A DNA stretch of 64,000 nt, from the NCBI GenBank assembly GCA_037349315.1, contig JBAIAC010000057.1:3844001-3908000 (forward strand), written 5' to 3'. Source of the DNA: Chelydra serpentina (lineage: Eukaryota > Chordata > Testudines > Chelydridae). The notes under the pieces are model-generated. The model saw nothing but the letters and a program-made list of their open reading frames with translations, was not told the origin of the DNA and searched no databases. Both the position numbers and the translations under genes were made by a program. Shown in pieces: positions 21,301 to 30,890 of the stretch (the first letter of the stretch is position 1; each line of letters starts with the position of its first letter).

Positions 21301-21910
21301 GTGAGGGAGTATTTCTGGCCGCCCCATCTCAGAAAGGAGATGGTGGAACTGAAAAACGTTCAGAGAAAGGCAATAGGAATGATCAAGGGTATGGAACGGC
21401 TTCCATAGGAGGAGAGACTAAAAAGGTCAGGACTGTTCAGCTTAGAAAAGAAACAACTAAGGGAGGATTTGATAGACATCTACAAAATCATGGTATGGAA
21501 AAAGTGAAGAGAGAAAGGTTATTTAGCCTTTCCCATAATACAAAATTTCATCAGGTGACCCTGGCTTAACAGGCAGGAGGTTTAATACAAACATGAGGAA
21601 GTTACTTTTTCCACACAACTAACCTGTGGAACTCATTGCCAGGACATGTTGTAAAGGCCCAAAGGATAACTGGGTTCAGAAAAGAACTGGAAGGATCAGT
21701 CCATCAATGGTTATAAGCCAAGATAGTCAGGGATGGAACCCCATGCTTGGGGAGACCCTTAACCTTTGACTGCCAAAAGATGGGATTGAAAGACAGTGGT
21801 GGATTTCTCCATACTTGCCCTGTTCTGTACACTCCCCATGGAGACAGGATACTGTGCAAGATGGACCACAGTCTGACCCAGGATGGCAGCTCTTGTGTTC
21901 AAAGACATAT
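21301..21910 (+). mobile_element. CR1-type LINE, 5'-truncated, with reverse-transcriptase C-terminal remnant
   Basis: From 21310 the plus frame reads FWPPHLRKEMVELKNVQRKA, then GMIKGMERLP, an in-frame stop, EERLKRSGLFSLEKKQLRED and LIDIYKIM: the C-terminal end of a CR1-type reverse transcriptase. The rest continues into CR1 3' sequence ('tgtggaactcattgccagga', 'aaagaactggaaggatcagt', 'gacaggatactgtgcaagat', 'tctgacccaggatggcagct'). The in-frame stop and frame breaks make it a dead 5'-truncated copy. Confidence 0.85.
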
Positions 21911-21934
21911 AGAGTCTGTGTTAAAGGGAACCAG

Positions 21935-21990
21935 GTTCCCTTGAATCCCAAGCCAGCGCCCTAGCCACTGGGCCATCCTTCCTCTCCCTA
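21935..21990 (-). repeat. SINE head fragment, antisense
   Basis: 'gaatcccaagccagcgccct' and 'agccactgggccatccttcc' match the antisense tRNA-like SINE head seen at 15240. It abuts the end of the CR1 copy. Confidence 0.6.
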
Positions 21991-23079
21991 TCTAAATCAA
22001 TGACATAATCTGTATGCTTGTGGTAGAGAGAGCCAGGAGAATGCTGGTAACATATCATCAGCCTGTGGAACTCACCATCACAGGATTCAGCTGAAGCAAA
22101 TCAAACTTCAAAATGGGGCTATGGCAGCAATCAGAAGCCACCCAGGACACGGCCATTTGGAAATTCACAGCAACAGTAAGGACGGAAACTGGACTCTTCT
22201 TTTCCAAAAGCACAGACACCCTCCCTCTCCCAATACTGCAAGAGCCAAAGGGGAATCTCTGCTAGCAGTACAGAGTTTGTGACACGCAGTTGAGCCATTC
22301 TTATTCCATCCAGCAGAGATGCACCAACACGCATAAATACGAATTAACTTACTGTTTGCTCTTGAACTATTGAGCATACAACTGGCAAGAGCTCTCGGCC
22401 CTCATGGTTCAGCACTAACCAGCACAGCTAAGGTGCGCCTTGTGGGAGATGGGCTGTGCCTTCCTCTGAACGCTGAAACATTGCCCAGTGAAAACAGTTT
22501 AATTCCTTTATTTTGCAACGTTCCTCTACGTGCTTGCAATTAGAATGCCACAGAACGGTGCTAGCGGGACCAGGCTGCAAAACTGACTAGAAACACCATA
22601 GTCTGGCTTCATTGTCACAGCGCAGAGAAGGTGAGAAATTAACCAAAGAACACAAATGGGGATGCAATAAGCTGGCCAGGTGTCTCTTTGTCCCCATATA
22701 GTGGCTGAAGCACATAAGGGAACAAGCATAAGAAAGTTCACAATAGAAAACAGAACTGATATATTGTAGCAAGGTCCCTAAATCATCACAGGAGCCTAAG
22801 GACGTTAGGTGCCCAACTCCTATTAAATTGGGTGCATGAATCCACAAGGGTCCTTTGGCAGTCCCAGCTGTAGTCCTTTAGTTCAGGCCTAGACTTCGGA
22901 ACTAAAGGTCTTGGGATCCTACTGATCACCCACAGCATGTGGCTGTTACTGTGAAAAGAAATCGAGGGCCTAACGTTCTATTCTGCTCCTCTGGCAGCAT
23001 AAAGGGCCCATATACGAGGGGTAATAACCCTCCCCCTAGCACGGGCAAAGATGGCAGCCACTTGCCACGATGGCTGTCT
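21991..23079. other. Unassigned sequence
   Basis: No gene. Possible remnant of the palindromic TTAGG repeat at about 22790-22850 ('ggagcctaaggacgttaggt', 'gcccaactcctattaaattg'). Otherwise unique-looking. Confidence 0.4.
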
Positions 23080-23200
23080 TAGTATTGTTTGTTATTTTTA
23101 TGGCCACAGCACTTAGGAGCCCTCGTCATGGGCCAGGACCTTATGGTGCACCTTGGTGCTGCTGCTTCCTGCACTCGGTGCAGAAATGGAACAACTGGGA
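23080..23200 (+). repeat. Repeat tail remnant
   Basis: 'atggccacagcacttaggag', 'ccctcgtcatgggccaggac', 'cttatggtgcaccttggtgc' resemble the 'cctaggagccc...catggaccaggaccc' segment of a widespread reptile LINE/SINE tail. Family and limits uncertain. Confidence 0.45.
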
Positions 23201-23376
23201 ATAAAGACCAAGGTGTTTACAATTCTTCCAGCTTTAATAGCCCTCTGAGGACGTGATATGTACCGGGGCGGAGGAGGTGGGAATTTGGATGGAAAACTGG
23301 TTTTCAACTGAATGCCATTTTTCCTGAGGTTTTGGTATTTTGACAAAAAGTTGGAATTTTCGGGGGGAAAAGCAAC

Positions 23377-23605
23377 GGTGTGGTTGTTGCTTGGGTGGGC
23401 ACACCCAGGTTAGCTTTAACCTAGATAGCATGGGCAACCAGAGCAATCGAGAGGCTGCAGCATCAGCTAGCAACCCAGCCTGCTGGGGAGGACGGGTGCA
23501 TGTTCTGGTTGCCAGCCTGTACTGCCGCTTCTGCATTACCGTCGGTACCCATGCTCGCTAGAGTAAAGCTAGCACGCCTCTGGGTACCTGTACCAGAATC
23601 ACACC
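23377..23605. mobile_element. MITE with inverted AGCTTTA/TAAAGCT arms
   Basis: About 229 bp between 'ggtgtggttgttgcttgggt' and 'ctgtaccagaatcacacc'. The inner arms 'ggttagctttaacctagata' and 'ctagagtaaagctagcac' are inverted. The same family supplies the short piece at 37009-37111 (agctagctttaatctagct). Confidence 0.6.
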
Positions 23606-24343
23606 TTCACTTGCAGTATCAGTGTATCCTCGGTCTCTGCGTGTGCCAGGTCCCCATCTGCGCAATGTGGAGGATACCCCTCCGAGGCAGGGCAGGGTCA
23701 TCACGAGGGTAAATGCGTTGAAGGCTGCAAAGTGCTCAGATACTATGGGAACAGGGGCCATATCAGTACATGGACGGCATCTCAGGAATCAGAGACTTTC
23801 TAGGTGTCTGGTATCCTCTGCCTAATAGCTTTGTTCCCAAATGGGTCCATGCACAAGAGTCTTATGATTGAATTGGCTTTCATTGCACTGTATCTTCACC
23901 CCAGTGTTTTCTGCCTTTGGCACCACAGAGTCACCGTCCGGTTTAATTCTGCAAAGATGTTTGGGAGCAGGAATAGGCTTTGCATGAAAAGTGCTATGGA
24001 AAATAAAGCATTGTGGCGCTCTGTTTAGAGGAAAAACAGCCCCACCCCAGCAGAGGGTACAGATGAAGGTGTTTGGGGTGGTTACGGGATTAAGGTCACA
24101 GGTGTATTGGATGGAAGAGAGGACCGGAGACCAGACTAATTGCTGTGGATTTATAGTGATCTTCAAAGTGGGAACATAATGTGGGAGCATTATAAGGCCA
24201 GTGACATCATCCCTACATTGCTGCTGTAATTCTGCTCCGGCTTACGGTGTATCAGTGGTCCCTCTATGCCATTGGAGTGGCACAGAGAGGCTCAGGTAGG
24301 ACAGGTGGGTGAATGCCTCCCACAGACTTTTGCTCTCCCTTTC
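23606..24343. other. Unassigned sequence
   Basis: No gene recognised. Frames at 23804-24190 run on both strands with no domain. Confidence 0.35.
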
Positions 24344-24620
24344 TATAGGTTTATACATTTCAAGGCAAGAAGAGACCATTCGATCATCTAGTCACACCTC
24401 CTGTATAAGACAGGCAGAGAACCTCACCCGCCTACCCCTGCGCTGAGCCCAGCCACAGCTCAAGCGATGCTCTGGCTCTGAAGACATCAAGAGATGGAGA
24501 ATCTACCACTTCCCTGGGTCGTTAGTTCCAATGGTTAATCACTCCTGCTGGCAAATTTCTTCACCTTGTTTTTGTTTTGTATTTGTCTGGCCTGAACTTC
24601 TAGTCATTGGTTTTTGTTCT
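24344..24620 (-). mobile_element. CR1-type LINE 3' fragment, antisense
   Basis: 'aaggcaagaagagaccattc', 'gatcatctagtcacacctcc', 'gtataagacaggcagagaac', 'gatggagaatctaccacttc', 'gttccaatggttaatcactc' match in order the antisense of a turtle CR1 3' region as I remember it. A second copy of the same region is at 41078. Confidence 0.65.
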
Positions 24621-25107
24621 GCTCTGTGGACATCTTCATTATTTCCCCAAATACAAGACAAGGCCATAAACTCCAGGTCTGAGCTGAGTTGACGCAAGAA
24701 CAGAAATAAGCTGCTGCTGCGTGCCTGATTGTAACGAATGGATAAGAAGCATGGATAGGGCCCTCCAGATGTTCAAGCCATATGACACCATGTATAGGGC
24801 TGTGGCATGGTATGTAGACATTGGGGGTATTCGTGGTACAGATGGCCCTAGGTAATGCCTTAATAATTCACAAGCCTGCAGCAGCTGGTCCTTCCCTCTG
24901 CTCGACGTCAGAGTTTGACGGATTTGATGCTTCCCCGCCTTTGATGGTGATGGCAGGTGTCCCACCTGTGCTCAGTGACAGAGAACCGTGAGCAATTGGT
25001 AGAAGCACCCAAACATCTGACTGTTTGTCTGAACTGAACTCACACCCAAACCTTGGGGAGCTTGGTTCATTGCTGCCCATTACCAACTGGAAATCCAAAG
25101 TTGATTT
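24621..25107. other. Unassigned sequence
   Basis: No gene or repeat assigned. The 108-codon minus frame at 24639-24965 has no domain. Confidence 0.35.
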
Positions 25108-25500
25108 GGATCATCAATAAATCCAGGTGCATTGCAGAGACGGGATGATGTCACTGTGTCAGAGCCAGACCACAGGCCAAGTAGCAGAGTCAGGGGCAAG
25201 CCAGGTCAGGATACCAGGATCACGCACCAAGTTGCAAGCAGAAGTCAGGTTTGAATTGGGTGAGGCAAGTAGCAGGGTCAGGGACAAACCCAGGTCAGAA
25301 GCCAGAATCTAGGGTCCACAGCAAGGCAAGCTCTAGAGCAGGAGCTAGCAAGCAGCCCACCTCATTGCTGAAACATCTCCCACAGCTGGCTTCCTGGTTT
25401 ATATACCAGGACGAGCCAATCAGTGGGCTGCAGGGGGCCGCCACTCAGGCCTTGCAGGGCAGTACTTCCTGCGGTGTCTAGCTTTACAGGCTTCTCCAGC
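25108..25500. repeat. Degenerate GTCAG/CCAG-rich interspersed repeat
   Basis: A run of loosely repeated words ('agagtcaggggcaagccagg', 'tcaggataccaggatcacgc', 'agcagggtcagggacaaacc', 'aggtcagaagccagaatcta'), followed by 'gcttcctggtttatatacca' and 'gagccaatcagtgggctgca'. It resembles a turtle repeat with promoter-like TATA and CCAAT motifs downstream, possibly an LTR. No terminal repeats found. Confidence 0.45.
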
Positions 25501-25639
25501 AGAAACTCAGCCTGAGCTTCCAGAGGTGATGTGAAAATGTTTGTAGCCTACAACCCCCTCCACTGCCATCGTCCCGAGTTTTTGTCCCACCTTGGAACTC
25601 AGAAACACAGTCCCCTCTTCCCAGGTCTGCCTGTGACCT

Positions 25640-25790
25640 TGGACACAACATATCCTGTATCCCCTCCTGCCCTTTGTTTAAGTCATAAGCTCTTAAGGAC
25701 AGGGACTGTAGGAAGCCTAGCATGATAGGACCCCGATCTCCGCCAGGCCCTCTAGGTGCTACCAAAAAAGCCACTAATAAATAATTTCAC
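25640..25790 (+). repeat. SINE/LINE tail, sense
   Basis: 'taagctcttaaggacaggga', 'cctagcatgataggaccccg', 'ctctaggtgctaccaaaaaa', ending 'actaataaataatt'. It matches the tail of the long SINE copies (compare 40830-40912). The head is absent. Confidence 0.6.
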
Positions 25791-26180
25791 AGAGCACTGT
25801 GTCATTAGCATCTGGGTTTTATAACCTCAGCTGAAAAGAGAGGGTTAGCGCATTGTCTAAAGTAGGTGGGATTTATTACGACAATGATCAAATTATCTTA
25901 ATGGCTTGTCAGGCAGCTGTCATATCCCGAGTCTGTTTATGACAAGGACTGGAAAGTGAAAGCAATCTGTTTAGTTTGTTTACCGTCAGATTGATCTGGA
26001 CATGCCGGAGTCACTAAAAGAAGAGGCATCTCTGAAGAATTGGGGCTGTTTAATTATAGCAGGCTGGCCGAGCTGGCTTTCTGCAGCACAGCAAAGAACT
26101 CTCCAAGCGCATAAATCAAAACCTGCAGCAGCGTGAAATTTGACCAAAGCAAACCAAATTAAGTGTCCAAACCTATACAT
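25791..26180. other. Repeat-free AT-rich block, candidate conserved non-coding element
   Basis: No repeat signature. It contains homeodomain-like ATTA/TAAT words (tttaattatagcagg), 'atcaaattatcttaatgg' and 'gtgaaatttgaccaaagc'. Composition resembles conserved amniote non-coding elements, but this is a visual impression without alignment. Confidence 0.35.
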
Positions 26181-26527
26181 GAGGATTTTTCTTTAGTAGC
26201 TGCTGCTTCACTGCGTTCTTCAGCCGGGGGAAGGAGCGGGGCTTCTTGGCCTGAGATGATGATAATCTCTCAGGGAGGCTGACCGCTGGGCATGGTGCTG
26301 ACAATGGTGGGTGCAGTGGGATGCAAGGAGGGGAGTGAGGTGGCATTTGGTAGGCACGGGGGGAGTTGTATCCCCAGAGCAAATGCAGATGCAGTGAGGT
26401 AACTGGAGAATCCCACCAAGCCTGAGGGGTGAATTCCTTTGAACAGCACGGAGTTCTTTTGGGTAAAGGAAGAACCGACCTGTGGACCAACTGGAATGTT
26501 GGGGGTGGATTCTCATACACAACTGAG
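26181..26527. other. Unassigned sequence
   Basis: Overlapping minus frames at 26173-26663 have no domain and overlap the SINE at 26528. No gene called. Confidence 0.35.
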
Positions 26528-26705
26528 GAGCAGGTCTAGTAGTTGGGGCACCATCCTGGGAACTCAGAGACCCTAGTTCAATTCCCCACTCTGCTACAGG
26601 CTTCCTGTGTGATCTTGGGCAAGTCATCATGTATCCCCTCTGTGTCTCAATTTCCTGTAACATGGGGATAATTGCTCTGTCTCACAAGGATGCGGTGAGG
26701 ATAAA
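26528..26705 (+). repeat. MIR/CORE-SINE-like element, sense
   Basis: Head 'ctagtagttggggcaccatc', B-box-like GTTCAATTCCCC, core 'gatcttgggcaagtcatcat', then 'gtgtctcaatttcctgtaac', 'atggggataattgctctgtc', 'cacaaggatgcggtgaggat'. The CACAAGG...GTGAGGATAAA ending makes this the copy most like classical MIR. Confidence 0.78.
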
Positions 26706-27495
26706 GGCAGGGATGAGGGTGATATAGTGAGAAATCCCACTGATTTTTAGAGACAGGGGCTTCTAAATCTCTTTGGTGCTTTTTGGAAATCTGCCCCTAA
26801 GGGTTTCGGTCTCTGCCAAGTTCAGATAAAACAGAACAGCAGATGGGGAGAGAGTCAGTAAGAGGTGGGGTTAAAGGAGAAAAGTGGTAGGTGTCAATCA
26901 GCCTAGCTTCGCTGTAGTCCAGGGAGCCAGGCTGTTTTACACCAGTGGAGGATCTGGCTTGCAGCTGGCATTTAAAAAAAAGAGACGAGAGTCAAGGAGG
27001 GAGAAGAGTGCATGGGGCTAGTCCACATGGCAAGAGCCCCTGACCTCGTGGGCAGAGAAAAGCCAGAGGAGAGGCAGATGCTGGATAAGTGGGGAAGGGA
27101 GCTAAGCCTGTGGGGAATTTAACAAACAAGCCTTGGGTGGGCTTTGCTCAAGCACCTGGCTGGGCTTTGCTCAAGCACCTGGCTGGGCTTTGCACATCGG
27201 GTGCAATTCTGCTCCCTTTGAGCACCCCTGGCTTTCAACAGGAGCAGAGGTCAGTCAGCCCCGAGCACTCGTGAAAATCCAGCAGCTTGGGCTGGATTCT
27301 GACCGAAAGGGGAAAGATGGTGGAAGTGTGACAGGAGCCAGGCTCTTTGCCTGCACCAGTACCTGGAGCTGCGGCTCAGGAGGGGCAGGGTGGAGACCAG
27401 AGTCGTGGTTAAGGCAACAGGAGGATGCATGGTCGAAGCAGCAGCAAATGAGTCCTGCAGGGACGATCTACCTGCCCCCCATTGTCGTCATACCA
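26706..27495. other. Unassigned sequence with short tandem repeat
   Basis: No gene. The tandem repeat at 27138-27193 is described separately. Confidence 0.4.
27138..27193. repeat. 23-bp tandem repeat, 2.4 copies
   Basis: Two perfect copies of a 23-bp unit starting TGGGCTTTGCTCAAG (27138-27160 and 27161-27183), then ten bases of a third (27184-27193). Perfect identity indicates a recent duplication. Confidence 0.9.
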
Positions 27496-27499
27496 GAGC

Positions 27500-27665
27500 A
27501 CCCGGTGAAGAAAGGCAGGGCTCTAATCCCCATTTTACTGACGGCACGGAGAAACGAGTGAATTCCCCAAGCTCATACAGGGAGATTGTGCCAGAGCTGG
27601 GAACCGAATCCAGGGCATCAGAGCCCCAAGGTAGCACGTCAAGCGTCAGATCATCCTTTGTCCTG
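27500..27665 (-). repeat. MIR/CORE-SINE-like element, antisense
   Basis: 'ctctaatccccattttactg', 'acggcacggagaaacgagtg', 'ccagagctgggaaccgaatc', 'cagggcatcagagccccaag' give the antisense middle, core and head. Confidence 0.72.
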
Positions 27666-28169
27666 CTGACGCCAGTCACCCTGGCTGCTGGTTCCAGCTG
27701 AGCTCAGCCCCTGCGCGTTACATAGCACATAACAGCCCCCTGACAAATGACAGTCCTGTGGCACATGGGTTGGGAGAATGTAGTTACGGAGCGGAGAGCC
27801 CATTCAGTTATCTTTACAAGTCACCCAGACATGCAGAGAGAGGCACAAAACGCCTACCAAATGCAGGAGAATAAAACAAGGGGGTCTAGACTCGGAGGGC
27901 CCAGAGTTTTATACCTCACATCCAACACAGGTCTGACGCAGGAGGAGGTGCCGCTTTGCAAACCTCTCTCATAGTCCATTGCAAGGATCTGTATCCAAGG
28001 CAACAGTGGCTGCCTGGGGGAAAAAAAAATGGGACCCAGAAAGTTAATACAAACACAAGCTGCTTTCTGAGCAAGTTTGGGGTAATGAGAGCATATGACA
28101 TCCCTTCGCGGTGCTCTGCACTGGCTGCCAGTCATCTGCTGGGGGAGGTTCAAGGGCTGGTTAACGAGG
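27666..28169. other. Unassigned sequence
   Basis: No gene or repeat assigned. Overlapping frames on both strands are without domains. Confidence 0.35.
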
Positions 28170-28320
28170 AGCAGATTTCTAAATGTAGTTAGGTGCCTAA
28201 AGATACAGATAGGCGCCTCGAGGGATTACAAAAGCCTAAGGCACCAATGCACTTTAGAAAATCCCACTGGGCACCTAGCTGTATCTTTAGGCACCAAAAT
28301 AGTTTTAAGAATCTCGTCCC
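28170..28320. mobile_element. Palindromic TTAGGTGCC MITE
   Basis: Inverted arms 'agttaggtgcctaaagatac' (about 28187-28206) and 'ctgtatctttaggcacc' (about 28281-28297) surround a centre containing 'taggcgcctcgagggattac'. The outer ends 'agatttctaaatgtag' and 'gttttaagaatctcg' are loosely complementary. No target duplication identified. Confidence 0.65.
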
Positions 28321-28544
28321 AAATCCAAAGCCCTGAATAGCCTAGGGCTGAGCCACCTCCAGATTCCTCCTCCGTGACCCAGAGAGCCAGCTGTCTTCAG
28401 GATTCTTATTTGTATTTAGAGCTCATTGAAAGGTTTGGATTTTCAAACAGGTTGAAAAGCCAGTAGAGGTTGCACACAAAAAACTGTTGGGAAATATTGC
28501 ATTGGCGTTTGAACCAGCTCTGTTTGAACTACATGAGCACCCGG
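28321..28544. other. Unassigned sequence
   Basis: No gene or repeat assigned. Confidence 0.4.
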
Positions 28545-28770
28545 ACGCCCCAAGTGAGATCAGGGCCCCATTGCGGTAGGTGGTGCAAGACAGAGGAAGA
28601 GCCAGTCACTTTTCCCCAGTCCGAAGTGCTTGCAATTCAACTCGACAAGGAGCTAGAGGAAACCAAGGGGAAGCAACTGGCCACGCAGCACGTTAGCAGC
28701 AGAGGATGGTGGAGAACCCAGGCGTCCGAGTCCCAGCCCAGTGCCCTGTGCACTAGACAACTCTGCCTCT
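28545..28770 (-). repeat. MIR/CORE-SINE-like element with tail, antisense
   Basis: Tail 'gatcagggccccattgcggt', then diverged middle and core 'ggccacgcagcacgttagca', and head 'agaacccaggcgtccgagtc', 'cccagtgccctgtgcactag'. Close to full length in antisense. Confidence 0.68.
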
Positions 28771-30045
28771 CATGTAGCCTCGCTTAAGATGATTGGCTCA
28801 GGGTGAGCTCGAGGGAGCGGGGCCCAAAGCAGTGTCTGGAGCAGACACTCCCCACAATGGACTGCACACCCACCAAAAATGTAGCTAAAATGAGACATTC
28901 AGGAAAACCGGAAAGGGCTCTGATTCCTCTAATACTCACCTCGTTTTCCCTTTACCCCTCCAGAGAGGATTGGATGCTTCCAGCCCCCGGGAAATATTGT
29001 TGCTTGTCAGGCAAACCTTGCTCCACTCCCACAGCCCAAGGTGCTGTATAAACAATAACGAAAGCCCCAGCTTGGAAAGAGAATCAGTGCTTGGGCGTTA
29101 CAGGCGAGGGGCCCTGGAAAGCAAGAGCGACAGCTCCTATTCTCGGCTTTAAACACTAGGCTGCACCAGAGCACTGTCGCACTGAATCACTTCTGTGCGT
29201 GGGTTGCTAGGTGCTTTACACATCCCAGGGTTAGGAGGACTTGTCAGAAAGCTCATTCGTTGCATGCACCCAATGGGAAAGGAAACCCTCCTGGAGTCAG
29301 ATGGGGAAAAGCCACTTCAGAAGCGGTTTGTTTTTCTTTCTTAGGGCTAAACTCCTGCTGCCCTCATCACAGAGGCCACATTCCCATTGGATTCAAAGAC
29401 GGGCAGCCATGCCCTGTAGACCCAAAGACAAAAATTTGCATCTCTCTCCCCTTTGTGCCTCTTCAGACCCATGCAGAATTCAGAGGGTTTGCTTTGCAAA
29501 GTGGTTGTGCAAATTCTTTCTTTGTTTTGACCGTCTTGGGCTTCATCCTGCCTGAGTTTTGGGTTAAGATCTCACGGCAGAGGCTGAGTCTTTCTGGGAT
29601 TTGCACTGAAGTCAGGATGAATCGGTCATGAGTTCTGAGCCAGATCTGTACATCTGACCTGTGATTGCTCAAAACCAGATAGAGATTCACTTTAAAATGA
29701 ACCCCTATTTACTGGCAGCTGAGCCCAGGATCGAAATGCTGAGCCAAGAAGCCAGGAATCGGGATAGTAGATGAGTGTCTGTGCTTTCTTTCACTTAGCA
29801 TTCTCTGGTTTGTGCTTTGGTTTGCATGTTGCTCCCCCAGCTTTCTGGCATAAACATTTCTGTCCCTGCATCTAGCACTTTGGAGAGGAGTCAGGCAAAA
29901 GTCAGAGGCATTAGAGATGGCAAAGACCTGTCCAATCACCTAGCCAGGGCAGATTGGCCTCTACTGTTCAGTTATTGTTTAGCAGGCCATTTCGAAAAGA
30001 AGGGACAGGAGGTTCACTAAAGGGAAATTGGATTTACTACATTAT
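28771..30045. other. Unassigned sequence
   Basis: No gene recognised. The 104- and 123-codon plus frames at 29241-29631 overlap each other in different phases, so at most one could be real; neither has a domain. Confidence 0.4.
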
Positions 30046-30195
30046 TCCAGTTTTGGCCCTTGATTCAAGAAAACACTTAAGCATATGCTCAAAGTTAAGC
30101 ATGTGCTTAATAGCCAATGTCTTCAGTGGCAGACGTGCTTAAGCCTGTGTGCTTAAAGGTAAGCACATCATGTGCTTAAGTGCCCTGCTGCACTG
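30046..30195. repeat. GCTTAAG palindromic repeat
   Basis: Repeated and inverted words: 'cacttaagcatatgctcaaa', 'gttaagcatgtgcttaatag', 'acgtgcttaagcctgtgtgc', 'ttaaaggtaagcacatcatg', 'tgcttaagtgccctgctgca'. Related remnants occur at 48855-48925 and 58215-58390. Confidence 0.6.
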
Positions 30196-30214
30196 GAATC
30201 TTACACCAGAGCAG

Positions 30215-30470
30215 TTCTGTTGCGTGCAGTGCAATTACTGTGACGTTACACACCATTCTTCATGGAAATATGGTTATGATATGAATATGGTAGGACTAAG
30301 ATATACTTTATGCAAGATGGCTCATGTAAGGTCTCACTGGAAAGGGTATGATTTACTGAATGTGTTTATCCAATTTGTATGCATGTATCATTGTTGTATC
30401 TGGAGCTGGGAGTATTGACCATGTCTCTGTATTTCAAATGTGCCACGTTGGATGAGGCCAAACAATGTTA
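30215..30470. repeat. Unclassified interspersed repeat, possible LTR
   Basis: 'atggaaatatggttatgata', 'catgtaaggtctcactggaa', 'atccaatttgtatgcatgta', 'gtattgaccatgtctctgta', 'tttcaaatgtgccacgttgg' closely resemble a dispersed turtle repeat that I recall but cannot classify. No terminal repeats seen. Confidence 0.45.
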
Positions 30471-30554
30471 GTGGCTTATTGAAGAAATGTGCCAAGCATA
30501 AGGATTACCCCAGGAACTGCGTGCAGTAGAAACCACAAATTCCCACTAACAACA

Positions 30555-30692
30555 AGTGACGTCTGCACTGGTTCTATGTCGGTGGGAGATGCTCTCCTGT
30601 CGGCATAGAGCATCTTCACCAGGCATCCTACGGCGGCACAGCTGCATTGGTGCAGCTGCATGGAGGTAGCACTTCTAGGGGGCAGACCTGCC
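30555..30692. mobile_element. GTCTACAC-type MITE, decayed
   Basis: Between 'gtgacgtctgcactggttct' and 'agggggcagacctgcc'. The internal 'ctatgtcggtgggagatgct', 'ctcctgtcggcatagagcat', 'ggcacagctgcattggtgca' parallel the copy at 15906-16135. Confidence 0.62.
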
Positions 30693-30695
30693 CTG

Positions 30696-30890
30696 TGTGA
30701 GGAGACCTGGGCTCTCTTCTCAGCTCTGAACTGGACTTGCTGAGTGACCTTGGACAAGTCACTTTACTGCTCTGTGCCTCAGTTTCTCCATCTGCAAAAT
30801 GGGGATAATGATACTGCCCTCCTTTGTAACACACTTTGAGATCTATGGATGAAAAGTGATACATGAGACTTAGGCATTATTATTAGCTCT
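30696..30890 (+). repeat. MIR/CORE-SINE-like element, sense
   Basis: Head 'gaggagacctgggctctctt', core 'gaccttggacaagtcacttt', 'ctctgtgcctcagtttctcc', 'atctgcaaaatggggataat', tail 'cacactttgagatctatgga', ending in 'cattattattagc'. The tRNA-like start is lost at the junction with the preceding MITE. Confidence 0.8.
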
